From JAAFHB01 sp942493325 (lineage in GTDB: Bacteria; Bacteroidota; Bacteroidia; Bacteroidales; Prolixibacteraceae): a stretch of 64,000 nucleotides of DNA. The stretch is taken from positions 620,001 to 684,000 of the forward strand of contig OW818689.1 of assembly GCA_942493325.1 (NCBI GenBank), in the 5' to 3' direction. The first letter of the stretch is position 1, and every line of letters begins with the position of its first letter. The translations under genes and the position numbers were made by a program. A model generated the notes under the pieces. It made no database searches. It had not been told where the DNA came from and saw only the letters and a list, made by a program, of their open reading frames with translations. Shown here one piece after another: positions 54,158 through 62,756 of the stretch.

Positions 54158-54265
54158 AGTGACCGGGTAACTTTTTAAAGAAAAAAAAGTGACCCGTTAG
54201 TTTTACTCAATTTTGAATTGAAGTCACCCGGTCACTTCTGAATCTTTAAACAAAATCAGGACGAG
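54158..54265. repeat. Dispersed element, copy 2, inside the F-ATPase operon
   Basis: AGTGACCGGGTAAC at 54158-54171 and GTCACCCGGTCACT at 54223-54236 form the inverted ends (13 of 14 match). The interior and the 30-bp right flank to CAGGACGAG match the copy at 24235 at most positions. It lies between atpG and atpD in the same orientation as copy 1 and could fold into a hairpin in the operon mRNA. Confidence 0.85.
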
Positions 54266-54326
54266 CCAGTGTAAAATACACAATTTAGGAAGCATTAAAT
54301 AAGAAATTAAATAAAATACGCAGAAT

Positions 54327-55835
54327 ATGTCGCAATCCAAAGGCAAAATCATCCAGGTAATCGGTCCTGTTGTTGATGTTAGTTTCGAGCGGGAGGGAAA
54401 TGAGTTGCCCAAAATCTTTGAAGCACTCGAAATCATGCTCGAAAATGGTCAGGTTTTAATTCTCGAATGTCAGCAACATATTGGCGAACATTCGGTCAGG
54501 ACTGTCTCAATGGAATCGACTGATGGCCTGTCGCGGGGAATGGAAGTTATTGCCACCGGAAAAGCGATTTCAATGCCGGTGGGCGATGAAATCAAAGGGC
54601 GCCTGCTTAATGTAATCGGTGAAGCGATTGATGGAATCGGTCCGATTTCGAAAGAGAGGAGTTATGAAATCCATAACGAGCCACCCCGTTTTGAAGATCT
54701 GTCGACCGAAAAGGAGGTACTTTTTACCGGAATTAAGGTCATCGACCTGCTTGAACCGTATTCAAAAGGTGGCAAAATCGGATTATTTGGAGGCGCCGGC
54801 GTTGGAAAAACGGTCATTATTATGGAGCTGATCAACAATATCGCCAAGAAATACGAAGGTCAGTCAGTTTTTGCAGGCGTTGGCGAAAGAACCCGCGAAG
54901 GGAACGACCTGCTACGAGAAATGATCGAATCGGGTGTTATCCGCTACGGCGATGCATTCAAGAAAAATATGGATGAAGGAGGATGGGATCTTAGTCTTGT
55001 TGATAAAACTGAGCTTGCCAAATCAAAGGCAACCCTGGTTTTCGGCCAGATGAACGAACCTCCGGGAGCCCGCGCCAGAGTAGCCCTTTCGGGACTTGCT
55101 GTAGCCGAATACTTCCGCGATGGCGATAAAAAGGGAAAAGGGAACGATATCCTTTTCTTTGTAGATAACATTTTCAGGTTTACACAAGCCGGTTCCGAAG
55201 TTTCGGCCTTACTTGGACGTATGCCTTCTGCAGTAGGTTACCAGCCAACGCTCGCAACAGAAATGGGCCTTTTACAGGAGCGTATCACCTCGACAAAATA
55301 CGGATCAATCACCTCTGTTCAGGCAGTGTATGTACCGGCAGATGACTTAACAGATCCTGCACCGGCAACAACGTTTGCCCACCTTGATGCCACAACTGTA
55401 CTCAACCGGAAAATTTCGGAAATGGGCATTTACCCGGCAGTCGATCCGCTAGATTCTACCTCCCGGATTCTGACTGCTGAAATTGTCGGTAAAGAACATT
55501 ACGATACGGCTCATCGGGTGAAAGAACTTTTACAACGATACCGCGAACTACTGGATATTATCGCCATTCTAGGAATGGATGAGCTTTCCGAATCCGATAA
55601 ACTGATCGTTCACAGAGCCCGTCGTGTTCAGCGATTCCTCTCACAACCTTTCCACGTCGCCGAACAGTTCACCGGCACCAAGGGAGTTTGGGTAACCATT
55701 GAAGATACGATTAAAGGATTTAATGCAATTATCGATGGGAAAGTCGATAAATATCCCGAAACGGCATTTAGTATGGTCGGAACAATCGAAGATGCTATTG
55801 AGAAAGGCGAACGGTTGCTTGCTGAATCAAAATAA
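54327..55835 (+). CDS. atpD: F-ATPase subunit beta
   Basis: A 502-residue catalytic subunit. Walker A G-G-A-G-V-G-K-T at 155-162, catalytic Glu in G-V-G-E-R-T-R-E-G at about 187, and the signature P-A-V-D-P-L-D-S-T-S-R. The Q-P-F-H-V-A-E-Q-F-T-G and D-E-L-S-E segments are present. Length slightly above E. coli because of an insert before A-K-S-K-A-T. Confidence 0.98.
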   Translation: MSQSKGKIIQVIGPVVDVSFEREGNELPKIFEALEIMLENGQVLILECQQHIGEHSVRTVSMESTDGLSRGMEVIATGKAISMPVGDEIKGRLLNVIGEAIDGIGPISKERSYEIHNEPPRFEDLSTEKEVLFTGIKVIDLLEPYSKGGKIGLFGGAGVGKTVIIMELINNIAKKYEGQSVFAGVGERTREGNDLLREMIESGVIRYGDAFKKNMDEGGWDLSLVDKTELAKSKATLVFGQMNEPPGARARVALSGLAVAEYFRDGDKKGKGNDILFFVDNIFRFTQAGSEVSALLGRMPSAVGYQPTLATEMGLLQERITSTKYGSITSVQAVYVPADDLTDPAPATTFAHLDATTVLNRKISEMGIYPAVDPLDSTSRILTAEIVGKEHYDTAHRVKELLQRYRELLDIIAILGMDELSESDKLIVHRARRVQRFLSQPFHVAEQFTGTKGVWVTIEDTIKGFNAIIDGKVDKYPETAFSMVGTIEDAIEKGERLLAESK

Positions 55836-55865
55836 TCACATTTTCATCAGATAATTGACTGAATT

Positions 55866-56108
55866 ATGTTACATCTCGAAATTATCACCCCTGAAAAAGT
55901 GCTGTTTTCAGGCGATATTAAAATTATTAAACTACCCGGAGTGCTTGGATCCTTTGAAATTATGAGGAACCATGCACCCCTGATTTCTATATTGACCCAG
56001 GGCAGAATTAAGGTGAAAGAGACCAACGGCCTGCTTAGCTATTTCGATATCAACAGTGGATTGGTGGAGGTCTCGAATAACGAAGTCAAAGTCCTGGTTG
56101 AATCGTAA
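55866..56108 (+). CDS. atpC: F-ATPase subunit epsilon, short form
   Basis: An 80-residue protein with only the N-terminal beta-sandwich (L-E-I-I-T-P-E-K-V-L-F-S-G, G-x-F-E-I-M-R-N-H-A-P-L). The C-terminal helical hairpin that inhibits ATP hydrolysis in E. coli is missing. Short epsilons are common in Bacteroidota, so this is probably natural, not truncation. Ends the F operon. Confidence 0.93.
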   Translation: MLHLEIITPEKVLFSGDIKIIKLPGVLGSFEIMRNHAPLISILTQGRIKVKETNGLLSYFDINSGLVEVSNNEVKVLVES

Positions 56109-56122
56109 TTTATGAACCAATG

Positions 56123-56283
56123 TCGTTTAGTTAAGGTCTATGAGAATAAAATTTAAACGCAAAGAACGCTGAGGAGGCGCAAAGAACCGCAGAGGTAGAT
56201 ATTCCCGAATTTCTTTGCGGTTCTCTGCGTAAAACTTTGCGATCTCTGCGGTAAAATTTCAACTGCTATTGCTAACTAAACGA
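56123..56283. repeat. 161-bp nested palindromic element after atpC
   Basis: Outer 11-bp inverted ends TCGTTTAGTTA (56123-56133) and TAACTAAACGA (56273-56283) are perfect. Inside are imperfect inverted arms CGCAAAGAACCGCAGAG and CTTTGCGGTTCTCTGCG, plus CGCAAAG/CTTTGCG repeats. Such CGCAAAG/CGCAGAG strings recur in environmental Bacteroidota genomes (recalled). It may be a MITE-like element; the transcript would fold strongly and could end the operon. Confidence 0.7.
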
Positions 56284-56390
56284 AATTGATTTATGAACAC
56301 AGATAGCCACGAATAAGTAAATCATTGAAAATCAGTCCCGTACTTACAGGAGCTGTGTTCAAATAACTGCAGCCGGAAACTAAAGCATTA

Positions 56391-58160
56391 CTATCCGGTA
56401 TACTGGAGTTCACTCAGATTTTTATAAATACCGTCCGGCAATTGCATCAATTGTTCATGCGTTCCTCTTTCTGCGAGCATTCCCATGTTCATCACAAAAA
56501 TCTGGTCCGCATTACGGATTGTAGACAACCGATGTGCAATTACAATCGATGTTCTGCCTCTCATGAGTTTCACGAGTGCATCCTGCACAAGCCTTTCAGA
56601 TTCAGAGTCCAGCGAGGAAGTGGCTTCATCGAGGATCAGAATCTTCGGGTTTTTTAAAACAGCCCTTGCAATAGCAATCCGCTGGCGTTGCCCTCCCGAA
56701 AGCTGGGTTCCGCGTTCTCCGACGATGGTATCAAATTTAGCAGGAAAACGATCAATAAACTCCATGGCATTTGCCTTAAGGGCGGCATCGTAAATTTCCT
56801 CAGAAGTGGCATCCGTTTTTCCATAAGAGATATTTTCGCCGATGGAACCTCCAAAAAGAAAGATATCCTGGGGAACAAGTGCAATCTGGCTTCTGAGGTC
56901 AGACAATGGAAAATTCCGGCTATCCCTTCCATCAAACAGAATCTGACCATTGGTTGGTAAATGAAGTCCAAGAAGTAAAGATGCAATGGTTGATTTTCCG
57001 GCACCACTTGCTCCTACCAGAGCTACCAACTGATTCGATGAGATATTCACACTGATATCCCGCAGTACCAGTTCATCCGATCGCGTCGGATAGGCAAATG
57101 ACAAGTTGCTGAAAGTGATCTGTCCGTGAAGTTCGTATGCCGGATTAGCCTGCTTTACATCAGTGAGTGCTTCTTCTTCAACGTTGAATAATTCAAACAG
57201 GTTCTCAGTAGCGCCAATGAATTTCTGAATACTTGCAAAAACAGAAGCTAATCCACCGATTGTTCCACCCACGAAGGCTGAATAAATCACAAATGAGAAC
57301 AAATCGCCTGCCACCAGTTCTCCCTGCGCCATCATTGACGATCCTTTCCAGATCACAAGTGACAAAGCACCAAATAAACCCAAAATTATAAACGCAGCAA
57401 ATGCGCCCCTGTATTTTCCGCTCCTGATTCCCAGAGCCGCAATACTTTCGGTTTTTTTACGGTAACGCAGCATCTCAAAAAATTCGTTGGTGAAAACCTT
57501 CACACTTTGAATACCCTGCAAGGTCTCTTCGACGACGGTGTTCGAATTAGCCACCTCATTTTGAACCTCTTTGGAAATCTTTCGGATATAGCGCCCAAAC
57601 ATACGGGCAAAGATCATCGTCGGAGGAAGTATAACGAGCATAAACAAGGTCAGTTTGATCGAGGTAATGGCCAGCAAGGTAATTCCCCCGATGATGATAA
57701 CGATCTGACGGATCAATTCAGCGAGTGTCGATGTCAGCGTCTCCTGCAGTAAGGTGATGTCGGAAGATATTCGGCTGTTAAGCTCCCCTACCCTTCGCTG
57801 TTCGAAGAAACGCAGCGGCAGCCTGATTAAATGATTGTAAGTATCCTGACGCAAAAAAGCCAGTGCTTTCTCGGTAACATTATTAAACAGCACCACTCTG
57901 AAGTAGGAGAATACTGCATTTAATACAAGTACCGCAGCAAGTATCAAAGCGACCCGGTTCATTTTATCCGGTGAAACTTCGATGGCCGAATTCACCATTT
58001 CGCCTAATAATTTAGGAAAAACCAGGTTTCCGAGACTCGAACCCAAAAGAAAAATAATACCCAACAGGTACTCCTTTTGAAACGGCTTAATGTAATGATA
58101 TAATTTTAAAGCATTTACAAGACCTGTTTTTGTAATTTTCCTTTTTTCTACTTCACTCAT
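56391..58160 (-). CDS. ABC exporter, fused permease and ATPase (MsbA/BmrA type)
   Basis: A 589-residue half-transporter that works as a homodimer. Six transmembrane helices are between about 25 and 315, with the exporter-type coupling motifs (R-F-F-E-Q-R-R-V-G-E-L). The ATPase domain has Walker A G-A-S-G-A-G-K-S-T (383-391), signature L-S-G-G-Q (487-491), Walker B I-L-I-L-D-E-A (507-513) and the switch His in I-A-H-R-L-S. Members flip lipids or pump drugs; I cannot tell which. It lies between the two ATPase operons on the opposite strand and does not look functionally tied to them. Confidence 0.95.
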   Translation of the reverse strand: MSEVEKRKITKTGLVNALKLYHYIKPFQKEYLLGIIFLLGSSLGNLVFPKLLGEMVNSAIEVSPDKMNRVALILAAVLVLNAVFSYFRVVLFNNVTEKALAFLRQDTYNHLIRLPLRFFEQRRVGELNSRISSDITLLQETLTSTLAELIRQIVIIIGGITLLAITSIKLTLFMLVILPPTMIFARMFGRYIRKISKEVQNEVANSNTVVEETLQGIQSVKVFTNEFFEMLRYRKKTESIAALGIRSGKYRGAFAAFIILGLFGALSLVIWKGSSMMAQGELVAGDLFSFVIYSAFVGGTIGGLASVFASIQKFIGATENLFELFNVEEEALTDVKQANPAYELHGQITFSNLSFAYPTRSDELVLRDISVNISSNQLVALVGASGAGKSTIASLLLGLHLPTNGQILFDGRDSRNFPLSDLRSQIALVPQDIFLFGGSIGENISYGKTDATSEEIYDAALKANAMEFIDRFPAKFDTIVGERGTQLSGGQRQRIAIARAVLKNPKILILDEATSSLDSESERLVQDALVKLMRGRTSIVIAHRLSTIRNADQIFVMNMGMLAERGTHEQLMQLPDGIYKNLSELQYTG

Positions 58161-58358
58161 CTTGCGTTGTTAATGGCTAAAGTTACCCATATGGGAAAAT
58201 GTCGATTTTCAATGCATTTAAATTGATAAAAATAGCAGCTCTTATGACTAAAATTGTACTGATTTAGTTCTTTACAAAGCAAAAAGCAATTTGTGATCAA
58301 AACCACTACTTACGACATCAAAAATAGCATATTTAAGCAAATTGCAAGAAATTAATCC

Positions 58359-58366
58359 TATCTTTG
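58359..58366 (+). promoter_or_regulatory. -7 box (TATCTTTG) of the N-ATPase operon
   Basis: An exact TAnnTTTG match 67-74 bp upstream of the N-type atpD start. It gives the second ATPase its own promoter, independent of the F operon and of the opposite-strand ABC gene. Confidence 0.6.
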
Positions 58367-58432
58367 GTAGTCAACATATGCAATAGAACGCTAACAATAA
58401 AATCTTTACAAGATTTATTCAGCTTTTAAAAA

Positions 58433-59845
58433 ATGACAATAATTTCTGAACATAAAACCAACGCCTTAAATTCCGGCAAAATTATCTCTGTCAGAGGAAG
58501 CGTTGTGGATGTATGGTTTGAAAATAATTTACCTTCCATTTATACATTACTTCACACCGGAAAGCATAATCAAATAGCTATTGAAGTATTGGTCCAGCTT
58601 GATGTGAACCGTGTCAGGGGAATTGCATTAACCCCTACCCAGGGATTATCGCGCGGTATGGTAGTGGAAACCGATGGGAAACCACTTAGAGTTCCGGTTG
58701 GAAAAGAAATCATGGGTCGGATGTTCGATGTTTTCGGAAATACGATTGATCTTAAGCGGCCAATATCATCCGGTGTCGAGTGGCGCAATTTACATCAATC
58801 GCCACCTCCGTTAGCAAAACGATCAACAAAATCAGAGATTTTTCTAACCGGAATAAAATCAATTGATGTGCTGATACCATTGGAACGTGGAGGAAAGGCA
58901 GGTTTGTTTGGAGGAGCCGGTGTTGGTAAAACAGTTTTGCTTACTGAGATGATCCATAATATGTTTGGACATAACACAGGGGTAAGCATGTTTTGCGGGA
59001 TCGGGGAACGTTGTCGCGAAGGGCATGAGCTTTATCATGATTTGAAAGAGGCTGGAGTGTTGGAAAATATGGTGATGATGTTCGGCCAAATGAATGAACC
59101 GCCTGGTGCGCGCTTTCGTGTTGGTCATGCAGCTTTGACAATGGCAGAATATTTTCGTGATGATGAACACCGTGATGTATTGTTACTTATTGATAATATT
59201 TTCCGGTTTATCCAGGCAGGGATGGAAGTATCCGGCCTGATGGGGCAAATGCCTTCACGTCTGGGTTACCAGCCAACACTGGGAACAGAACTGTCACAAC
59301 TGGAGGAGCGGATCGCCAATACAGAAGTTGGGGCTATTACTTCTATTCAGGCTGTCTATGTTCCTGCCGATGATTTAACCGACCCCGCTGCTGTCCATAC
59401 CTTTTCTCATCTTTCGGCATCTATTGTTCTTTCCAGGAAAAAAGCGAGTGAAGGTCTTTATCCGTCTATCGATTTGCTGCAATCCAACTCAAAAATGGCT
59501 ACACCCGGCATTATTGGCGGCAGACATTATAAACTAGCACATGAAATACGACAAACACTGGCACAGTATGAAGATCTCAAGGATATTATTGCCATGCTTG
59601 GTTTGGAACAATTATCTGTTGATGACCGTAATATAGTCAATCGGGCCAGACGTTTGGAACGATTTCTGACCCAACCTTTTTTCGCGACCGAGCATTTCAG
59701 CGGGATAAAAGGAAAAGAGGTTGGTTTGAAAGATGCACTCGATGGTTGTGAACGTATTCTTTCGGATGAGTTTAAAGATTTTCCGGAAAGGGCTTTTTAT
59801 ATGATTGGAACAATAGATGAGGCTTTGAATACGGACAATAAATGA
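58433..59845 (+). CDS. atpD: N-ATPase subunit beta
   Basis: A 470-residue catalytic subunit and first gene of the N-type operon. Walker A G-G-A-G-V-G-K-T at 160-167, catalytic Glu in G-E-R-C-R-E-G at about 192 (the F-type has G-E-R-T-R-E-G), and the signature P-S-I-D-L-L-Q-S-N-S-K, which differs from the usual P-A-V-D-P-L-D-S. Local identity to the F-type beta is only moderate, so this is a distinct lineage, not a recent duplicate. First position of beta is itself typical for N-ATPase operons. Confidence 0.95.
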   Translation: MTIISEHKTNALNSGKIISVRGSVVDVWFENNLPSIYTLLHTGKHNQIAIEVLVQLDVNRVRGIALTPTQGLSRGMVVETDGKPLRVPVGKEIMGRMFDVFGNTIDLKRPISSGVEWRNLHQSPPPLAKRSTKSEIFLTGIKSIDVLIPLERGGKAGLFGGAGVGKTVLLTEMIHNMFGHNTGVSMFCGIGERCREGHELYHDLKEAGVLENMVMMFGQMNEPPGARFRVGHAALTMAEYFRDDEHRDVLLLIDNIFRFIQAGMEVSGLMGQMPSRLGYQPTLGTELSQLEERIANTEVGAITSIQAVYVPADDLTDPAAVHTFSHLSASIVLSRKKASEGLYPSIDLLQSNSKMATPGIIGGRHYKLAHEIRQTLAQYEDLKDIIAMLGLEQLSVDDRNIVNRARRLERFLTQPFFATEHFSGIKGKEVGLKDALDGCERILSDEFKDFPERAFYMIGTIDEALNTDNK

Positions 59846-59883
59846 GTCAGAAGTCAGAAGTTGAATAAAAATAAAGTGGGACA

Positions 59884-60273
59884 ATGGATTTAAAAATTCT
59901 TCTTCCGCAGCGTGTTTTCGCTGATGTTAAAAATGTCAGTCGTATTGTCGTTGAAACCAGTGAAGGTTCGTATGGTTTGTTACCACAACGGCTCGATTGT
60001 GTTACAGCGTTGGTCCCCGGTATTTTTACATATGAAACAAATTCAGGAAGTATTCATTACCTGGCTGTTGATGAGGGGATACTGGTAAAAGCAGGTGCGC
60101 AGGTAATGGTATCGGTTCTTAATGCCTTTGGAGGAGCAGATCTTGGCAAGCTTCATGAATTGGTAGAAAAAGAGTTTATAAATCTGGATGAAAGCGAAAG
60201 ATATGTCCGTTCCCTGATGATAAGGATGGAGAGCGGATTTATTTACAGTTTGGAAAAATTTCGTAAAGAATAA
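59884..60273 (+). CDS. atpC: N-ATPase subunit epsilon
   Basis: A 129-residue epsilon: beta-sandwich (L-K-I-L-L-P-Q-R-V-F, G-S-Y-G-L-L-P-Q-R-L-D-C-V-T-A-L-V-P-G) plus an additional C-terminal helix pair (about 85-129). It is longer than the 80-residue F-type epsilon at 55866 and so may keep the inhibitory helices. It sits two bases before atpQ. Confidence 0.92.
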   Translation: MDLKILLPQRVFADVKNVSRIVVETSEGSYGLLPQRLDCVTALVPGIFTYETNSGSIHYLAVDEGILVKAGAQVMVSVLNAFGGADLGKLHELVEKEFINLDESERYVRSLMIRMESGFIYSLEKFRKE

Positions 60274-60275
60274 AA

Positions 60276-60599
60276 ATGAAACCTACTAAAAGAAAAGATT
60301 CGGATTTGTTTAGTCGGGTGATAGGAAATAAAGAAAGACGCAAACTTAGGATGTTGCATAAAAATAAGCATGGCATTTGGTTTGGCCTGGGAATGTTTGG
60401 AATGGTAGGATGGTCAGTGACTGTTCCTACATTACTGGGAACAACGTTAGGAATATGGTTGGACAAAAATTATGCACAAACATTTTCGTGGACATTGTCA
60501 TGTTTGATTTTAGGTTTATTTGCAGGTTGCCTGATTGCATGGCATTGGATATCCAAAGAAAATAAAGAGATGAACCAAAAAGACGAAAAAGATGAATGA
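60276..60599 (+). CDS. atpQ: N-ATPase accessory protein AtpQ (AtpI-like)
   Basis: A 107-residue protein with a basic N-terminus (about 1-30), two transmembrane helices (about 36-62 and 70-92), a G-x-x-L-G-I-W-L-D-K-N-Y loop, and a highly charged tail. It matches the AtpI/AtpQ position in N-ATPase operons, between atpC and atpR. AtpQ with AtpR has been proposed to form a Mg2+/Ca2+ channel or assembly factor. Its last 8 bp overlap atpR. Confidence 0.9.
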   Translation: MKPTKRKDSDLFSRVIGNKERRKLRMLHKNKHGIWFGLGMFGMVGWSVTVPTLLGTTLGIWLDKNYAQTFSWTLSCLILGLFAGCLIAWHWISKENKEMNQKDEKDE

Positions 60600-60933
60600 A
60601 ATTGTATTATTGATATTGGCATTTTTGGCAGGCTTAATATTAGGAACACTATTTTTTGGCGGGCTTTGGCTTACTGTAAAAAAAGCGGTTTCCGCTAAAA
60701 TACCGGCAATCTGGTTCTTCGGTAGTTTGCTTTTTAGGGTAAGTATCACCCTGGTCGGATTTTATTATGTAGGAGCCGGAAATTGGCAACGACTTCTCAT
60801 TTGCGCACTCGGCTTTATTGTAGCCCGCTACATTGTTTTGCACCTTACCAAATCGATTGAACAAAAACGAATCCAGTTAAAAAAAGAGGTCTCTCATGAA
60901 ATAGCCATGATTAAAAATCACCATTCGGAATGA
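60592..60933 (+). CDS. atpR: N-ATPase accessory protein AtpR
   Basis: A 113-residue membrane protein with three hydrophobic segments (about 2-28, 38-60, 64-84) and a charged C-terminal helix. This is the usual AtpR layout of N-ATPase operons (three helices, after atpQ). AtpQ-AtpR pairs mark N-type operons and are absent from ordinary F-type ones. Confidence 0.88.
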   Translation: MNEIVLLILAFLAGLILGTLFFGGLWLTVKKAVSAKIPAIWFFGSLLFRVSITLVGFYYVGAGNWQRLLICALGFIVARYIVLHLTKSIEQKRIQLKKEVSHEIAMIKNHHSE

Positions 60934-60984
60934 ATAATTCAAAATGGCTATTCCATACGCAAATAAAAAACAAATTATAAACGT

Positions 60985-61671
60985 ATGAAACTCAGCCCGG
61001 ACGAAACTATTTTTTGGCAACATGGTTTTATTACCATTAACCTGACCATTGTTACAACCTGGGCCTTAATGCTGGTGCTGGTATTAGCCTCAGTATTGAT
61101 TACACGGAAACTCAAAACAGATATTCATATTACACGCTGGCAATGCCTCCTCGAAATGATTGTAACTGTCATAAACAATCAAATTAAAGAGATCGGCCTT
61201 GATAATCCTGGCCAATATATCGGATTTATCGGCACTTTGTTTTTATTTATAGCCACAGCCAATATTTATATCATTTTTCCCTGGTATGAACCTCCAACCG
61301 GTTCACTGTCCACTACCACCGCCCTTGCAATTTGTGTATTCCTGGCAGTCCCTTTTTTTGGAATTATGAAAAGCGGCTTACTGGGTTACCTGAAATCATA
61401 TTTACAACCCAGCGTCATTATGTTGCCTTTTAACCTGATCAGCGAATTCACACGCACAGTGGCCTTAGCAGTGCGATTGTTCGGAAATATCATGAGCGGG
61501 GCGATGATTGTCGCTATTCTGCTAAGCATAATGCCTTTTATATTCCCAATTGTCATGAACACACTTGGTTTGCTTACCGGTTTGGTTCAAGCCTATATTT
61601 TCAGCGTTCTGGCCACGGTCTTTATTGCAGCAGCGGTGCAGGAAACGGGGCAAAAAGATAAAATAAATTAA
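60985..61671 (+). CDS. atpB: N-ATPase subunit a
   Basis: A 228-residue stator channel without the signal peptide and periplasmic extension of the F-type a (366 residues at 48994). Essential Arg is in V-A-L-A-V-R-L-F-G-N-I-M-S-G, and the last helix reads G-L-V-Q-A-Y-I-F-S-V-L-A-T-V-F-I. Five or six helices predicted. Confidence 0.94.
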   Translation: MKLSPDETIFWQHGFITINLTIVTTWALMLVLVLASVLITRKLKTDIHITRWQCLLEMIVTVINNQIKEIGLDNPGQYIGFIGTLFLFIATANIYIIFPWYEPPTGSLSTTTALAICVFLAVPFFGIMKSGLLGYLKSYLQPSVIMLPFNLISEFTRTVALAVRLFGNIMSGAMIVAILLSIMPFIFPIVMNTLGLLTGLVQAYIFSVLATVFIAAAVQETGQKDKIN

Positions 61672-61698
61672 ACAAAAATAAATGAAAGGAGGATAAAA

Positions 61699-61968
61699 AT
61701 GGATAATGTAACTTTTATTGCAGTAGTTTCAATTATTACTGCCGGACTCACAACGGGAGTCGGATGCATGTTCCCTGCATTAAGCGAAGGGAAAGCGATA
61801 GTAGCAGCATTAGGTTCCATTGCACAGCAGCCTGACGCTGCACCAACAATTACGAGGACTTTATTTGTGGGGTTGGCCATGATTGAATCGACAGCGATAT
61901 ACTGCTTCGTTGTTTCGATGATTATCATCTTTGCTAATCCTTTCTGGACTGATATTATCGCCAAATAA
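61699..61968 (+). CDS. atpE: N-ATPase subunit c with two ion-binding glutamates
   Basis: An 89-residue rotor subunit. Helix 1 carries E30 in A-L-S-E-G-K-A, at the position that is Gln in Na+-type rings; helix 2 carries E63-S64-T65 and Y68 in M-I-E-S-T-A-I-Y. The polar loop is Q-Q-P-D-A. N-type c subunits with this double-carboxylate plus Ser/Thr and Tyr pattern were first proposed as Na+ binding, but the Burkholderia pseudomallei c17 ring of this kind was reported as H+ selective (recalled). Coupling ion is therefore undecided. A good AAAGGAGG ribosome site precedes it. Confidence 0.95.
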   Translation: MDNVTFIAVVSIITAGLTTGVGCMFPALSEGKAIVAALGSIAQQPDAAPTITRTLFVGLAMIESTAIYCFVVSMIIIFANPFWTDIIAK

Positions 61969-61978
61969 CACCTGCAAG

Positions 61979-62746
61979 ATGCAAATTAACTGGTTTATAG
62001 TATTCGCTCAGATCATTAATTTCCTCATTTTGGTGTGGTTGCTCAAACGATTTCTCTATAAGCCGATCCTCAATGCGATTGATGAACGGGAAAATAGAAT
62101 CGTTTCCCAGTTAAAAGATGCAGAAGCTAAAGAGGCCAGAGCAAAAAAAGAACAGCGTGAATTCAGAAATAAAAATGAAGCCTTCGATCTGGCCAGGAAG
62201 GAGATGATGGACAAAGCTGTCGCCGAAACCGGGGAAGAACGTCAGAGACTACTTGAAGAAGCCAGGGATGAAGCCGCCGGCTTACGTATTAAACTGGTAA
62301 ATGCACTGAAAGAGATACAAGAGAATCTGAACCGCGACATTGCTCAAAAAGCACAACAGGAAGTTTTTGCCATAGCAAGAAAGACACTTGCCGATCTTGC
62401 TTCTCTTAGCCTTGAAGAACAATCGGCAAAAATCTTTATCAGGCGGATAAATGAATTAACAGATGAGGAGAAAAATCAGTTCATGGCGGCTTTCAAATCC
62501 GGTTCAAATCCTGTTCTTGTGCGAAGCGCTTTTGATTTGCCTGTAAAGCAACAAACTGAAATTAAAAGTGCAGTGAATGTTGTACTCGGAATCGACACTC
62601 AATTTCAATTTAAAACCACACCCGAATTAATCAGTGGTATTGAGCTTTCATCAAATGGGTATAAACTGGCATGGAGCATTTCAGCATACCTCGATTCACT
62701 TCAAAAAAGCATCTCCGAAACGATGAAAGAAGAAACAGTATCATAA
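61979..62746 (+). CDS. atpF: N-ATPase subunit b fused with delta-like domain
   Basis: I start at ATG 61979 (M-Q-I-N-W-F-I-V-F-A-Q); the frame extends 16 codons upstream over the atpE stop, which is unlikely. The 255-residue protein has a membrane helix (about 5-22), a long charged helix (about 30-150), and an extra delta-like C-terminal part (about 155-250, V-F-A-I-A-R-K-T-L-A-D-L-A-S and I-E-L-S-S-N-G-Y-K-L-A-W). This explains the lack of atpH in the N-type operon and is the expected fused form. Confidence 0.93.
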   Translation: MQINWFIVFAQIINFLILVWLLKRFLYKPILNAIDERENRIVSQLKDAEAKEARAKKEQREFRNKNEAFDLARKEMMDKAVAETGEERQRLLEEARDEAAGLRIKLVNALKEIQENLNRDIAQKAQQEVFAIARKTLADLASLSLEEQSAKIFIRRINELTDEEKNQFMAAFKSGSNPVLVRSAFDLPVKQQTEIKSAVNVVLGIDTQFQFKTTPELISGIELSSNGYKLAWSISAYLDSLQKSISETMKEETVS

Positions 62747-62756
62747 AAAAAATAAC

